Origin: Catenulispora rubra
GTDB taxonomy: Bacteria > Actinomycetota > Actinomycetes > Streptomycetales > Catenulisporaceae
Length of the DNA stretch: 39,079 nt
NCBI RefSeq assembly: GCF_015356825.1
Contig: NZ_JAACYW010000086.1
Coordinates: 1-39,079, forward strand
Reading direction: 5' to 3'
Shown here: one piece after another, positions 7,830 to 16,751 of the stretch
Layout: each line of letters opens with the position of its first letter
How positions within the stretch are numbered: the first letter of the stretch is position 1
Translations under genes and position numbers: made by a program
Notes under the pieces: generated by a model
What the model was told of the DNA's origin: nothing
Databases searched by the model: none
What the model saw: the letters and a program-made list of their open reading frames with translations, nothing else

Positions 7830-8654
7830 ATGAGTGCTGTCACTGCCGCACCCCCGATGGCGGTCCGCGAACTGCGCGGACTGCTGACCAACTATGCCCG
7901 CACCTGGCGCGGCTCGATCATCTCCAGCGTGCTGGCGCCGCTGCTCAGCCTGGTGGCCCTGGGGATGTCGCTGGGCAAGATCGTGGACGCCGGACCGGGC
8001 GCGCACACCTTCGGCACGGTCGACGGCCGGCCGGTGAAGTACCTGCTCTTCCTGGCCCCGGCGCTGCTCGCGAACACCGCGATGCAGACCGCGATCGGGG
8101 AGTCGACGTACCCGGTGATGTCGTCGATGAAGTGGCAGCGAACCTTCCATGCCTCGATCGCCTCGCCGCTGGGCTCGTTCGACGTGTTCATCGGCCGGCT
8201 GCTGTTCGTCGGCTTCCGGGTCCTGATGAACTGCGCGATCTTCCTGGGCGTGATGGCGCTGTTCGGGGCGGTGCGCGCGGCCGGGCCCGCCGGGCTCGGG
8301 TCGGTGCTGGCGGTGCCGGCGGCGGCGCTGACCGGGCTGGCGTTCGCGGCGCCGGTGGTGGCGTGGGCGGTGCTGCAGGACCGGGACACCGGTTTCTCGG
8401 TGCTGTTCCGCTTCGTGATGATCCCGCTGTTCCTGTTCTCCGGGACGTTCTTCCCGGTGACGCAGCTACCGGCGGCGATCCGTCCGCTGGCCTACATCAC
8501 GCCGCTCTGGCACGGCGTCGACCTGTGCCGGGGCCTGGCGCTCGGAACGGCCACCGCGGGCTCGGTACTGCTCCATCTGGCCTACCTGCTGGCCGTGATC
8601 GGCGCCGGGCTCTGGCTCGGGGCCCGCACGTTCCGCCGCCGGCTGAATCCCTAG
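7830..8654 (+). CDS. ABC-2 type permease, first of pair
   Basis: 274 residues with about six hydrophobic segments: near 28-45, 70-85, 115-150, 155-175, 190-210 and 235-262. The pattern is that of ABC-2 membrane proteins (NodJ/DrrB-like), with the conserved late motif PLFLFSGTFFPVTQLP before the last segments. The ATG lies in TGAGGATG directly after the ATPase stop, so it is translationally coupled. Together with the next permease it probably forms a heterodimeric channel driven by the upstream ATPase. Confidence 0.9.
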   Translation: MSAVTAAPPMAVRELRGLLTNYARTWRGSIISSVLAPLLSLVALGMSLGKIVDAGPGAHTFGTVDGRPVKYLLFLAPALLANTAMQTAIGESTYPVMSSMKWQRTFHASIASPLGSFDVFIGRLLFVGFRVLMNCAIFLGVMALFGAVRAAGPAGLGSVLAVPAAALTGLAFAAPVVAWAVLQDRDTGFSVLFRFVMIPLFLFSGTFFPVTQLPAAIRPLAYITPLWHGVDLCRGLALGTATAGSVLLHLAYLLAVIGAGLWLGARTFRRRLNP

Positions 8655-8656
8655 GA

Positions 8657-8689
8657 GCGTGCCATGACGACCGTGCGTGCCATGACGAC
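8657..8689 (+). repeat. 15-bp repeat duplicating the start codon of the second permease
   Basis: GCGTGCCATGACGAC occurs at 8657-8671 and again at 8675-8689, an 18-bp in-frame offset. Each copy contains an ATG followed by ACGAC, so the protein begins MTTVRAMTTVD. Either ATG (8664 or 8682) could initiate; only the first has a nearby TAGGAG. Confidence 0.75.
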
Positions 8690-9494
8690 AGTGGATCTTC
8701 CTCTCACCCGGCTGCTGCTCGGCCGCCGCGCCTTCGGCTCGATGGGCGGCGGCAAGGCCGGGGTGCTGGTCGAGCGCAACCTGATGGTCTACCGGCGGCT
8801 GTGGCTGACCATGGTCTCGGGGTTCTTCGAGCCCTTGTTCTACCTGCTGTCGATCGGGGTGGGGCTGGGCAAGCTGACCGGCGCGGTGGACGGCGTGCCG
8901 TACGCGCACTACGTCGCGCCCGGGCTGCTCGCGGTGTCGGCGATGAACGGCGCGGTGTTCGACGCCACGTTCAACGTGTTCTTCAAGATCAAGTACGCCA
9001 AGGTCTACGACGCGATGCTGGCCACCCCGCTGCGGGTCGGGGACATCGCACTCGGGGACATCCTCTGGGCGCAGCTCCGGGGGCTGATGTACTCGGCGGC
9101 GTTCCTGGCGGTCATGCTGGCGATGGGGCTGGTGCACAGCTGGTGGGCGCTGCTCGCGCTGCCGGTGACGGTGCTGGTCGGGTTCGCGTTCGCGGCGGTG
9201 GGGATGGCGGCCACGTCGTTCATGCGCTCGTGGCAGGACTTCGACCTGGTGACGCTGGCGCTGATGCCGATGTTCCTGTTCTCCGGCGCGTTCTATCCCC
9301 TGTCGGTGTACAACCACCAGGTCAGGGTGCTGATCGAGGCGCTGCCGCTGTACCACGGGATCGACCTGCTGCGGGCCCTGACGCTGGGGCGGGTGCACGT
9401 CGGGCTGCTGTGGGACGTGCTGTACCTGGCGGTGATGGGGCTGGTCGGGGCGCTGGTCGCGGCGCGGCGGCTGGAGCGGTTGCTGCTGACGTAG
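8664..9494 (+). CDS. ABC-2 type permease, second of pair
   Basis: 276 residues from the first of two candidate ATG codons; initiation at 8682 would remove six residues. About six hydrophobic segments occur, with the ABC-2 motif MFLFSGAFYPLSVYN near residue 205-219, parallel to the motif in the first permease. It begins 9 bp after the preceding stop, with TAGGAG as ribosome-binding site. The two permeases are different in sequence, so the exporter is probably a heterodimer. Confidence 0.9.
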   Translation: MTTVRAMTTVDLPLTRLLLGRRAFGSMGGGKAGVLVERNLMVYRRLWLTMVSGFFEPLFYLLSIGVGLGKLTGAVDGVPYAHYVAPGLLAVSAMNGAVFDATFNVFFKIKYAKVYDAMLATPLRVGDIALGDILWAQLRGLMYSAAFLAVMLAMGLVHSWWALLALPVTVLVGFAFAAVGMAATSFMRSWQDFDLVTLALMPMFLFSGAFYPLSVYNHQVRVLIEALPLYHGIDLLRALTLGRVHVGLLWDVLYLAVMGLVGALVAARRLERLLLT

Positions 9495-9529
9495 GTCTTT
9501 CGCACTCCTTTCGTACTGACGTTCTCTTC

Positions 9530-9562
9530 AGGTGCCCGATCGGACGGTCCGATCGGGCACCT
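9530..9562 (+). terminator. Strong hairpin after ABC transporter operon
   Basis: Sixteen-base arms at 9530-9545 and 9547-9562 are exact complements around a single central base. It lies 36 bp after the last permease and before the siderophore promoter. No T-run follows, so it is either a stem-only actinobacterial terminator or an extended palindromic operator; I favour terminator from its place. Confidence 0.7.
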
Positions 9563-9701
9563 GCTTGTGCTGATCGTTTCGTTACGTGGCGCGCTCGTCG
9601 CGCCGCTGCGCCCACGCTTGGCGTGTCGGTGGTCCGCGCTTCTGATCACGCGCGGGAGAATCACAGTCGGTAGTGATTCAGGTTGACTTCCGTGACGGGA
9701 G

Positions 9702-9720
9702 TTAGGTAAGCCTTACCTGA
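9702..9720 (+). promoter_or_regulatory. Iron box (IdeR/DmdR-type operator) of siderophore operon
   Basis: TTAGGTAAGCCTTACCTGA matches 15 of 19 positions of the DtxR/IdeR consensus TTAGGTTAGGCTAACCTAA and is itself an imperfect palindrome. It lies 26 bp before the first siderophore gene. A TTGACT at 9683-9688 with TAAGCC at 9707-9712 (18-bp spacer) gives a plausible promoter whose -10 is inside the box. Repression by Fe(II)-bound DtxR-family protein is expected. Confidence 0.85.
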
Positions 9721-9746
9721 TCTCTTGCCACGGATGGAGAACCGCT

Positions 9747-11258
9747 ATGCCCTCGCCCGCCCTGCCCGCCGACCGCTCGACCCCCCAGGCCGCCTCACCA
9801 GGCGACGGGCTGGCGGTTCCGGCCCGCCCGAGCCCGTCGGCGTCGTCCGCGAAGAGCTCGTCGACGAGCGCGGTGACGAGCGCGGCGACGAAGATCTCGG
9901 CATCGAAGATCCTGGCGCGGCAGGCGGCGCGCGAGTCGGCGGCGCGGACGTACGCGCGGCACCTGCCGATCGTGCCGGTGCGGGCGCAGGGTTCGTGGAT
10001 CACCGGGGCCGACGGCCGCGACTACCTCGACTGCCTGTCCGGCGCCGGTACCCTCGCGCTCGGCCACAACCACCCGGTGGTGGTCGCGGCGATCCGGCAG
10101 GTGCTGGACAGCGGCGCGCCGCTGCACGTGCTGGACCTGGCCACCCCGGTGAAGGACGACTTCACCTCGGCGCTGCTCGAAGCGCTGCCCCCGGAGTTGG
10201 CCACCGACTGCCGCGTCCACTTCGCCGGGCCCACCGGCGCCGACGCGGTCGAGGCCGCGGTGAAGCTGGCGCGCACCGCCACCGGCCAGCGCGGCGTCTT
10301 CGCCTTCACCGGCGCCTACCACGGCATGACGGCCGGCGCGCTGGCGCTGACCGGTGCGAACGCGGTACGCGACCCGGCGGGCGCCGGCGACGCGTTCCTG
10401 ACCAGGCTGCCGTTCCCGCATCCGTACCGCTGCCCCTTCGGGCTCGGCGGCACGCTCGGCGAGGGGGCGTCGGCGGCGTATGTCCGGACCCTGCTGTCCG
10501 ACCCGCAGTCGGGGACCCCCTTCCCGGCGGCGGTGGTGGTCGAGCCGGTCCAGGGCGAGGGCGGCGTGGTCCCGGCGCCGGACGCCTGGCTACGGTCGCT
10601 GCGCGCGGTGACGGCCGAGCACAGCGTGCCGCTGATCGCGGACGAGGTCCAGACCGGCTTCGGCCGCACCGGCGCACTGTTCGGCGTGGACCACGCGGGC
10701 GTCGTGCCGGACGTCATGGTCCTGTCGAAGGCGGTCGGCGGCGGCCTGCCGCTGGCGGTGGTGGTCTACCGCGCGGAACTGGACCGCTGGTCCGAGGGTG
10801 CGCACACCGGCACGTTCCGAGGCAACCAGCTGGCCATGGCGGCGGGCGCGGCGACCATCCGCCACATCCTGGCCGAAGGACTGGCGGCACGCGCGGCGTC
10901 GTTGGGCGAGCGGCTGATGGGACGTCTGACCAGATATCAGGCCTGCCACCCCCACCTGGGCCAGATTCGAGGCCGAGGCCTGATGATCGGCATGGAGATC
11001 GTCGACCCGAACGCCGAACCCGACGCCCTCGGCGCCCTGCCCCCGGCGCCGACGACGGCACGCCGCCTGCGAGCGGAACTGCTGGCCCGCGGCGTGCTCG
11101 CCGAACTCGGCGGACGCCACGGCGCGGTCCTCAGGCTGCTGCCACCCCTGACCCTCGCCGACGACGAAGCCGACCACCTGCTGGCCGTGCTGGAAGGCGC
11201 CCTGGAATCGGTGTCCGCACCCGCCACCCGCCGCGACCTGGAGGCAGCCGGTGTCTGA
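9747..11258 (+). CDS. rhbA: Diaminobutyrate--2-oxoglutarate aminotransferase (RhbA-like)
   Basis: 503 residues, class III PLP aminotransferase. Asp299 in ADEVQTGFGRTG and the Schiff-base Lys328 in VLSKAVGGG are visible, as is GAGTLALGHNHP near residue 100, characteristic of the diaminobutyrate subgroup. It should convert aspartate semialdehyde plus glutamate to L-2,4-diaminobutyrate, the first step to 1,3-diaminopropane. The first ~55 residues are a Ser/Ala/Thr/Pro-rich extension absent from typical members; homology starts near ILARQAARES. ATG 9747 has GGAGA upstream. It overlaps the decarboxylase start by 8 bp. Symbol assigned by similarity and gene order. Confidence 0.88.
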   Translation: MPSPALPADRSTPQAASPGDGLAVPARPSPSASSAKSSSTSAVTSAATKISASKILARQAARESAARTYARHLPIVPVRAQGSWITGADGRDYLDCLSGAGTLALGHNHPVVVAAIRQVLDSGAPLHVLDLATPVKDDFTSALLEALPPELATDCRVHFAGPTGADAVEAAVKLARTATGQRGVFAFTGAYHGMTAGALALTGANAVRDPAGAGDAFLTRLPFPHPYRCPFGLGGTLGEGASAAYVRTLLSDPQSGTPFPAAVVVEPVQGEGGVVPAPDAWLRSLRAVTAEHSVPLIADEVQTGFGRTGALFGVDHAGVVPDVMVLSKAVGGGLPLAVVVYRAELDRWSEGAHTGTFRGNQLAMAAGAATIRHILAEGLAARAASLGERLMGRLTRYQACHPHLGQIRGRGLMIGMEIVDPNAEPDALGALPPAPTTARRLRAELLARGVLAELGGRHGAVLRLLPPLTLADDEADHLLAVLEGALESVSAPATRRDLEAAGV

Positions 11259-13029
11259 GCACGTTGACGGCGAGCACACCCACCTGCCGGCGCGCGCCGG
11301 CGCGACGGTCGACATCGGCGACATCGGCGACCTGAGCGGCGTCGAGGCCGACGTGGTGCGTGGCATCCTGCGGGCCGAGCCGGTCGGGCGGCTCGCGTCC
11401 AGCCATGAGCCCGCGGCCGATGCCACAACCGGGCCCGCCTTCAGCATCGCCGCGAACCAAATCGCCAACCTCGCCGCATCCCCCGACCCCCTCACTCTCC
11501 CCACCATCGACGCCACCGCCCTCGCCTCCGGTCCCGCCGGCACCGGCGCCCTCGCGCTCCTCCTCGCCACCGTCCTCGACGGCCTCGACCGCGGCCGCGC
11601 CGACTGGCTCGGTCCCCTTCCGCCCGGCGGCCCGGCGGCGGTGCGCGACGCCGTCGCCGCCACCGGCTTCGGCGAGCTGCCCGACAAGGGCCAGGACCCG
11701 TTCGAGACCCTCGCCTCCCTCGGGCGCCTGCTGGCCTGGGGTTCCGCCGATCCCGCGCATCCGCACTGTGCCGCGCACCTGCACTGCCCGCCGCTCGCGA
11801 CGAGTGTCGCCGCCGAGACCGCGGTCGCCGCGCTCAACCAGTCCCTCGACTCCTGGGACCAGTCGCCTGCGGCCGGGGAGATCGAGGAGCGCGTGGTCCG
11901 GACCCTGACTCGCGCCGTCGGCTACTCCGGCGCCAGTTCCGGCGTGCTCACCTCCGGCGGGACCGAGTCCAACCTCATGGGCCTGATGCTCGCGCGCGAC
12001 GATGTGCTGCGCCGGCGCTTCGACATCGATCCCGACCTCGACGGGGTCCCGCCCTTCGCCGCCGGTCGGATGCGCGTGCTCGCCTCCGATCAGGCGCACT
12101 TCTCCGTCGCGCGCAACGCGGCGATCCTCGGGCTCGGCGAGCGCTGCGTCATCCCCGTGGCCTCCGACATCGAGGGGCGGATGCGGCCCGAAGCCCTGGC
12201 CGAGGCGTTTGAGGCGCTGGTCGACCGGGACGAAATCCCGCTCGTCGTCGTCGCCACCGCCGGGACCACCGACCTCGGTGCGATGGATCCGCTGGGGCCG
12301 GTGGCCAAGCTCGCCGCGCGGTACGGCGCGTGGTTCCACGTGGACGCGGCCTACGGCGGCGGCCTGCTGCTCGGCACCGACGGCGACGAGCGCCTGCACG
12401 ACATCGAGGCCGCCGACTCCGTCACCCTCGACCTGCACAAGCTCGGCTGGCAGCCGGTGCCGGCCGGCTGCTTCCTGGTGAAGAAGGCCGCGTCGCTCCG
12501 CTCGCTGGAGAAGCGCGTCTCCTACCTCAACTCCGTCGACGACGAGCAGGCCGGCTACCCCTCCCTGCTCGGCCGCTCGCTGCGCACCACGCGCCGGGCC
12601 GACGCCGTGAAGCTCGCCGCCGCCTTCACCGCGCTCGGCCGGGACGGCTTCCAGCAGCTCACCGACCGCTGCCGGGCCCTGGCGCGGCACGCCGCCGCCG
12701 CGGTGCGGCAGCACCACGACCTCGAACTCACCGCCGAGCCGCACCTGACCACCGTGCTGTTCCGCTACCTGCCGCCGGACCCCCGCGACGCCGACCGCGT
12801 CAACGGGGTCCTGCGGCGGCACCTGCTCGAGGCCGGCCGCGCCGTCCTGGGCCGCACCGAGCTGTCGCGCGAGCGGCCGGGGACGCCCCCCGGCCGGGTC
12901 CGCCTCAAGCTCACCCTCCTCAACCCGCACACCACCGAGCTGCAGATCGACGCCTTGCTCGCCGCCGTCCGCGCCGCCGGCGACACGGCATCCGCAGGAT
13001 CTCCAGCGTCTGTCAGGGGCCCGTCATGA
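11251..13029 (+). CDS. rhbB: L-2,4-diaminobutyrate decarboxylase (RhbB-like)
   Basis: 592 residues from a GTG start inside the end of the aminotransferase gene. It is a group II PLP decarboxylase: Asp365 in HVDAAYGG contacts the pyridine nitrogen and Lys397 in LDLHKLGW binds PLP. SGGTESN near residue 235 is the phosphate-binding segment. The N-terminal ~100 residues are variable. It should produce 1,3-diaminopropane, the diamine backbone of schizokinen and rhizobactin 1021. The stop overlaps the next ATG by four bases (ATGA), so translation is coupled. The order after an aminotransferase of the diaminobutyrate type supports this substrate over other group II decarboxylases. Confidence 0.9.
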   Translation: MSEHVDGEHTHLPARAGATVDIGDIGDLSGVEADVVRGILRAEPVGRLASSHEPAADATTGPAFSIAANQIANLAASPDPLTLPTIDATALASGPAGTGALALLLATVLDGLDRGRADWLGPLPPGGPAAVRDAVAATGFGELPDKGQDPFETLASLGRLLAWGSADPAHPHCAAHLHCPPLATSVAAETAVAALNQSLDSWDQSPAAGEIEERVVRTLTRAVGYSGASSGVLTSGGTESNLMGLMLARDDVLRRRFDIDPDLDGVPPFAAGRMRVLASDQAHFSVARNAAILGLGERCVIPVASDIEGRMRPEALAEAFEALVDRDEIPLVVVATAGTTDLGAMDPLGPVAKLAARYGAWFHVDAAYGGGLLLGTDGDERLHDIEAADSVTLDLHKLGWQPVPAGCFLVKKAASLRSLEKRVSYLNSVDDEQAGYPSLLGRSLRTTRRADAVKLAAAFTALGRDGFQQLTDRCRALARHAAAAVRQHHDLELTAEPHLTTVLFRYLPPDPRDADRVNGVLRRHLLEAGRAVLGRTELSRERPGTPPGRVRLKLTLLNPHTTELQIDALLAAVRAAGDTASAGSPASVRGPS

Positions 13030-14831
13030 ACACATTCGCGGCCGACGAGCTGTCGGCCGAAGTCCTGCTCCGCTGCTGGGTCCGCGAGGCCCGGATCCCG
13101 GTGCCGACCGGCGGCCCGATGCGGCTGACGTTCCCGGCCACCGGGGTCACCGTCGAGGTGGACGTCGACGCCTGGTCGGCGGTCGGCTGGCACCGGTTCG
13201 GCCCGATCTACCCGCTGTCCCTGCCGCACGCCAACCGCAAGTCCGCCACGCCCAAGAACAAGGCCTTCGGCCGGCCGGTCGGCGACGAGATCGAACCGGA
13301 CAGCGCCTGGACCGCCGAGTCCTGGCTGCCGCCGGCCGCCCCGCCGCCGCTGGACGCCGCCACCCTGGCCGCGCTCATCGCCCGCGAGGCCGGCGGCGGC
13401 GTGCCGGCGGTGGCCGAGCTGGTCGGCCGGGTCGTCGACTCCTCCCGCCGGATCGCCGCGCACCTGTCGCACGGCACCTCCCAGGGCGAGACCCGCTTCC
13501 TGTGGGCGGAGAAGGCCCTGGTCGCCGGCCACCCCTTCCACCCGGCGCCGAAGGCCCGCGAGGGCTGGTCCGAGGAGGAGGCCGTGCGCTACTCGCCCGA
13601 GCTCGACGGCACCTTCCAGCTGCACTGGTGGGCCGTGGACCCGGCGCTGGCCAGCCACGACTCCGCGGATTCCGACGCCGCCCCGGTCCTGGTCCACAAG
13701 CTCCTCGGCGGCGACCTGCCGCGCGGCGCGACGCCGAACAGCATCCTGATCCCCACCCACCCCTGGCAGTCGCACGACCTGCGCCAGCGCCCGGAGATCC
13801 GGGCCCTGACGGACCAGGGCCTGCTCGCCGACCTCGGCCCGCACGGCCGCCCCTGGCACGCCACCAGCTCCATCCGCACCGTCTACCGCGCCGACGCGCC
13901 CTACATGCTCAAGCTGCCCCTGGCCCTGCGCATCACCAACTCCAAGCGCGAGAACCTGCGCAAGGAGCTGCTGCGCGGCGTCGAGGTCCGCCGGATGCTG
14001 GACGCGGGCCTGGCCAAGGCCATCGCCGCGGCGCACCCCGGCTTCGGCATCGTCGGCGACCCGGCGTGGATCGCCGCCGAGACCGGCGGCCTGGGCCTGG
14101 ACGTGCTGCTGCGCGAGAACCCCTTCGGCCCGATGGACCGCGTCTACTGCGTCGCCGCCTTCGCCGACCTCGGCTACGGCCCCTCCCGCAACGGCCACCT
14201 GCGCGAGAACCTGCTCGCCGACATCATCGTCGGCTCGGCCGAGCGCACCGGCGTCCGTCCGGCCGAGGCCGTGCTGGACTGGTTCACGCGCTACCTGGAG
14301 ACCGTCGTGGTGCCGATCCTGTGGCTGGACTCGGCGCACGGGGTCACCCTGGAGGCGCACCAGCAGAACACCCTGGTCGTGCTGGACCCGCACGGCCTGC
14401 CCGAGGGCGGCCGCTACCGCGACAACCAGGGCTACTACTTCCGCGAGTCGGCGGTGCCGCACCTGGCCGACTTCGTGCCCCGGCCCGGCGAGGACAGCGA
14501 CACCGTCGTCTCCGACGCCATCGTCGACGAGCGCCTGACCTACTACGTCGGCGTCAACAACCTGATCGGCATGATCGGCGCGCTCGGCGCCACCGCGCTG
14601 ATCGACGAGCGCCAGCTGCTGCGCCGGGCCCGCGAGGTGCTGGGCCGCTTCGCCGCCGCGCGGCAGGCGCAGGGGCGCGCGCACCGGGTCACCGAGGCGC
14701 TGCTGGAGAGCCCGACGCTGCCGTGCAAGGCCAACCTGCTGACCCGCGTCGCAGGACTCGACGAGCTGATCGGCCCGCTGGAGACGCAGAGCGTGTACGT
14801 GCAGATCCCGAACCCGCTGGCGGTGCCGTAG
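13026..14831 (+). CDS. rhbC: NIS siderophore synthetase, IucA/IucC family (RhbC-like)
   Basis: 601 residues. ATP- and substrate-binding motifs of NRPS-independent siderophore synthetases are visible: HPFHPAPK (169-176), PTHPWQ near 241, KLPLALRITNSKRE (296-309) and EAHQQN (443-448). The C-terminal part carries the FhuF-like region. It should adenylate a carboxylate, most likely citrate, and condense it with a hydroxamate diamine. In rhb and iuc systems two such enzymes act in sequence; this is the first in the operon. The ATG is nested in the previous gene's stop. The frame extends far upstream but that part is a shadow of the decarboxylase. Confidence 0.9.
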   Translation: MNTFAADELSAEVLLRCWVREARIPVPTGGPMRLTFPATGVTVEVDVDAWSAVGWHRFGPIYPLSLPHANRKSATPKNKAFGRPVGDEIEPDSAWTAESWLPPAAPPPLDAATLAALIAREAGGGVPAVAELVGRVVDSSRRIAAHLSHGTSQGETRFLWAEKALVAGHPFHPAPKAREGWSEEEAVRYSPELDGTFQLHWWAVDPALASHDSADSDAAPVLVHKLLGGDLPRGATPNSILIPTHPWQSHDLRQRPEIRALTDQGLLADLGPHGRPWHATSSIRTVYRADAPYMLKLPLALRITNSKRENLRKELLRGVEVRRMLDAGLAKAIAAAHPGFGIVGDPAWIAAETGGLGLDVLLRENPFGPMDRVYCVAAFADLGYGPSRNGHLRENLLADIIVGSAERTGVRPAEAVLDWFTRYLETVVVPILWLDSAHGVTLEAHQQNTLVVLDPHGLPEGGRYRDNQGYYFRESAVPHLADFVPRPGEDSDTVVSDAIVDERLTYYVGVNNLIGMIGALGATALIDERQLLRRAREVLGRFAAARQAQGRAHRVTEALLESPTLPCKANLLTRVAGLDELIGPLETQSVYVQIPNPLAVP

Positions 14832-14833
14832 CC

Positions 14834-15436
14834 ATGGCGATCATGAAGACGCCGGGGATTTCGAACCGGACGCAGACCCGCCCCGGCTGGCTGCTGCCCA
14901 CCCCGTTCGGCCGCTTCGAGATGGAGCAGCTGCGGCCGCTGAAGGACCTGGCCGTGCTGCACGGCTGGATGAACGACCCGGAGGTGGCCGCGTTCTGGGA
15001 GCTCGCCGGCCCGCGCGAGGTGCTGGACCGGCACATCGCCGCCCAGCTCTCCTCGGCGCACTCCGATCCCTACCTCGGCCGCCTGGACGGCGAGCCGATG
15101 AGCTACTGGGAGGTCTACCGGGCCGACCAGGACCCGCTGGCCGACCACTACTCGGCCCGGCGCGGGGACGTGGGCGTCCACGTGCTGATCGGCCCGGGCG
15201 CGTACCGCGGACGCGGGATCGGCTCGACGCTGATCCGCGCGGTCGCCGACTGGGCCCTGTCCCGGACCGCCTCCTCACGCGTCGTCGCCGAGCCGGACCT
15301 GCGCAACCAGCGCTCCATCCGGGCCTTCACCAACGCCGGGTTCGAGCCGCGCGGCGTGCTGGACCTGCCGGACAAGCAGGCGGCGCTCATGGTCTACGAC
15401 CGGACCCTGATCCCCGAGACGCGGAGGGCGGGCTGA
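14834..15436 (+). CDS. rhbD: GNAT N-acyltransferase of siderophore biosynthesis (RhbD/IucB/AlcB-like)
   Basis: 200 residues from ATG 14834; ATG 14843 is an alternative, and neither has a strong ribosome-binding site because of coupling to the gene 2 bp upstream. The acetyl-CoA loop GAYRGRGIG lies near residues 119-127. The family signature (LHGWMNDPEVAAFWE near 39-55, and YWEVYRA) matches siderophore N-acyltransferases that acylate the N-hydroxylated diamine. The acyl group is acetyl in schizokinen-type compounds; longer acyl chains cannot be excluded. Its TGA overlaps the next ATG by one base. Confidence 0.87.
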   Translation: MAIMKTPGISNRTQTRPGWLLPTPFGRFEMEQLRPLKDLAVLHGWMNDPEVAAFWELAGPREVLDRHIAAQLSSAHSDPYLGRLDGEPMSYWEVYRADQDPLADHYSARRGDVGVHVLIGPGAYRGRGIGSTLIRAVADWALSRTASSRVVAEPDLRNQRSIRAFTNAGFEPRGVLDLPDKQAALMVYDRTLIPETRRAG

Positions 15437-16749
15437 TGCAGCACCACGACTTGGTCGGCATCGGGATCGGCCCCTTCAACCTTTCGCTGGCGGCGCTCGC
15501 CGAGCCGCTGCGCGAGAACCACAGTCTGGAAGCGCTGTTCCTGGAGCGGCAGCCGGAGTTCGCGTGGCACCGCGGCATGATGATCGACGGCGCGACCCTC
15601 CAGGTCCCCTTCCTCGCCGACCTGGTGTCGCTGACCGACCCGACCAGCCGCTTCTCGGTGCTGAACTGGCTGCGGGAGACCGATCGGCTCTACAGCTTCT
15701 ACTTCGCCGAGAACCTTTTCCTGGAACGTCGCGAATATGAGGCCTACTGCCAGTGGGTCGCCGCGCAGCTGCCCTTCTGCCGGTTCGGCACGACGGTGAC
15801 CCGGGTGCGTCGCGCCGAGTCAGGCTTCGAGATCGCGTACAACGCGCCGAGCGGACCGGCGATCGTCTCCGCGACGAACATCGTGTTGGGTGTCGGCACA
15901 GAGCCGGTCGTGCCGTTCGAGGTAGCCGGCGCGCTGCACAGCGCCGACTACCTGGTGCATCGCGACCGGCTGCGGATCCTCGACGACGTGACGGTGATCG
16001 GCTCCGGCCAGTCCGGCGCCGAGATCGTGTTGGACCTGCTGCGCACCGGCGCGCCGGGGCAACGCGTGCGCTGGCTGACTCGCAGCGCGGCGTTCGAGCC
16101 GATGGAGTACTCCAAGCTCGGGCTCGAACACTTCACGCCGGACTACACGAGGTTCTTCCACGGTCTGCGCGACGATGTCCGCGCCGACCTGCTGCGCAGC
16201 CAAGGGCGCCTGCACAAGGCGATCAGCTTCGAGACCATCGCCGACCTGCACGCCGAGCTGCACATGCGCTCCTTCGACAGCCTCTACGGCGGCACCCTCG
16301 GCCTGGCCGGGGACACCGGCGCCACGCTGCTGCCCGGGGTGTCGGTCACCGGCGGGGTGTGGCGACCCGACGGCGGGGGTTCGGTCGAGCTCACCTGCCT
16401 GCACGACCGCCTCAAGCGCGAGTTCCGCGTCGTCACCGACGCCGTGGTCCTGGCCACCGGCTACCGCGACCGGGTCCCGGCCTTCCTGGACGCCGACGTG
16501 GCCCAGTTGCTCGGCCCCGCCGACCTGGAGCACCGCGTCGCCCCGGGCGTCTATGTGCAGAACGCCGAGCAGCGCACCCACGGCGTCGGCACCCCCGACC
16601 TGGGCCTGGGCGCGCACCGGGCGGCCGTCATCCTGAACGCCGTGACCGGCCGGACCGTCTACGACCTGCCCCGGCGTGCCGCGCACACCGCCTTCGACCC
16701 GGAGGCGGCCGCGGAGCGTGATCCCGGAATCCGAATCGAGGTGCCCTGA
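15436..16749 (+). CDS. rhbE: Diamine N-monooxygenase, FAD/NADPH (RhbE/IucD/SidA-like)
   Basis: 437 residues, of the L-lysine/L-ornithine N-monooxygenase family. FAD motif GIGIGPFN (8-15), the substrate-region sequence DLVSLTDPTS near 59-68, NADPH motif GSGQSG (189-194) and ATGY (340-343) are all present. By operon context it should hydroxylate one amine of 1,3-diaminopropane, giving the hydroxylamine that the acyltransferase converts to a hydroxamate. Its start overlaps the previous stop and the next gene starts 2 bp after its stop. Lysine or putrescine as substrate is less likely given the diaminobutyrate genes. Confidence 0.9.
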   Translation: MQHHDLVGIGIGPFNLSLAALAEPLRENHSLEALFLERQPEFAWHRGMMIDGATLQVPFLADLVSLTDPTSRFSVLNWLRETDRLYSFYFAENLFLERREYEAYCQWVAAQLPFCRFGTTVTRVRRAESGFEIAYNAPSGPAIVSATNIVLGVGTEPVVPFEVAGALHSADYLVHRDRLRILDDVTVIGSGQSGAEIVLDLLRTGAPGQRVRWLTRSAAFEPMEYSKLGLEHFTPDYTRFFHGLRDDVRADLLRSQGRLHKAISFETIADLHAELHMRSFDSLYGGTLGLAGDTGATLLPGVSVTGGVWRPDGGGSVELTCLHDRLKREFRVVTDAVVLATGYRDRVPAFLDADVAQLLGPADLEHRVAPGVYVQNAEQRTHGVGTPDLGLGAHRAAVILNAVTGRTVYDLPRRAAHTAFDPEAAAERDPGIRIEVP

Positions 16750-16751
16750 GT

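Noticed and set aside
12765..14684. Open frame of ~639 codons antisense to the first NIS synthetase
   Set aside because: Shadow frame; the plus-strand product has clear family motifs.
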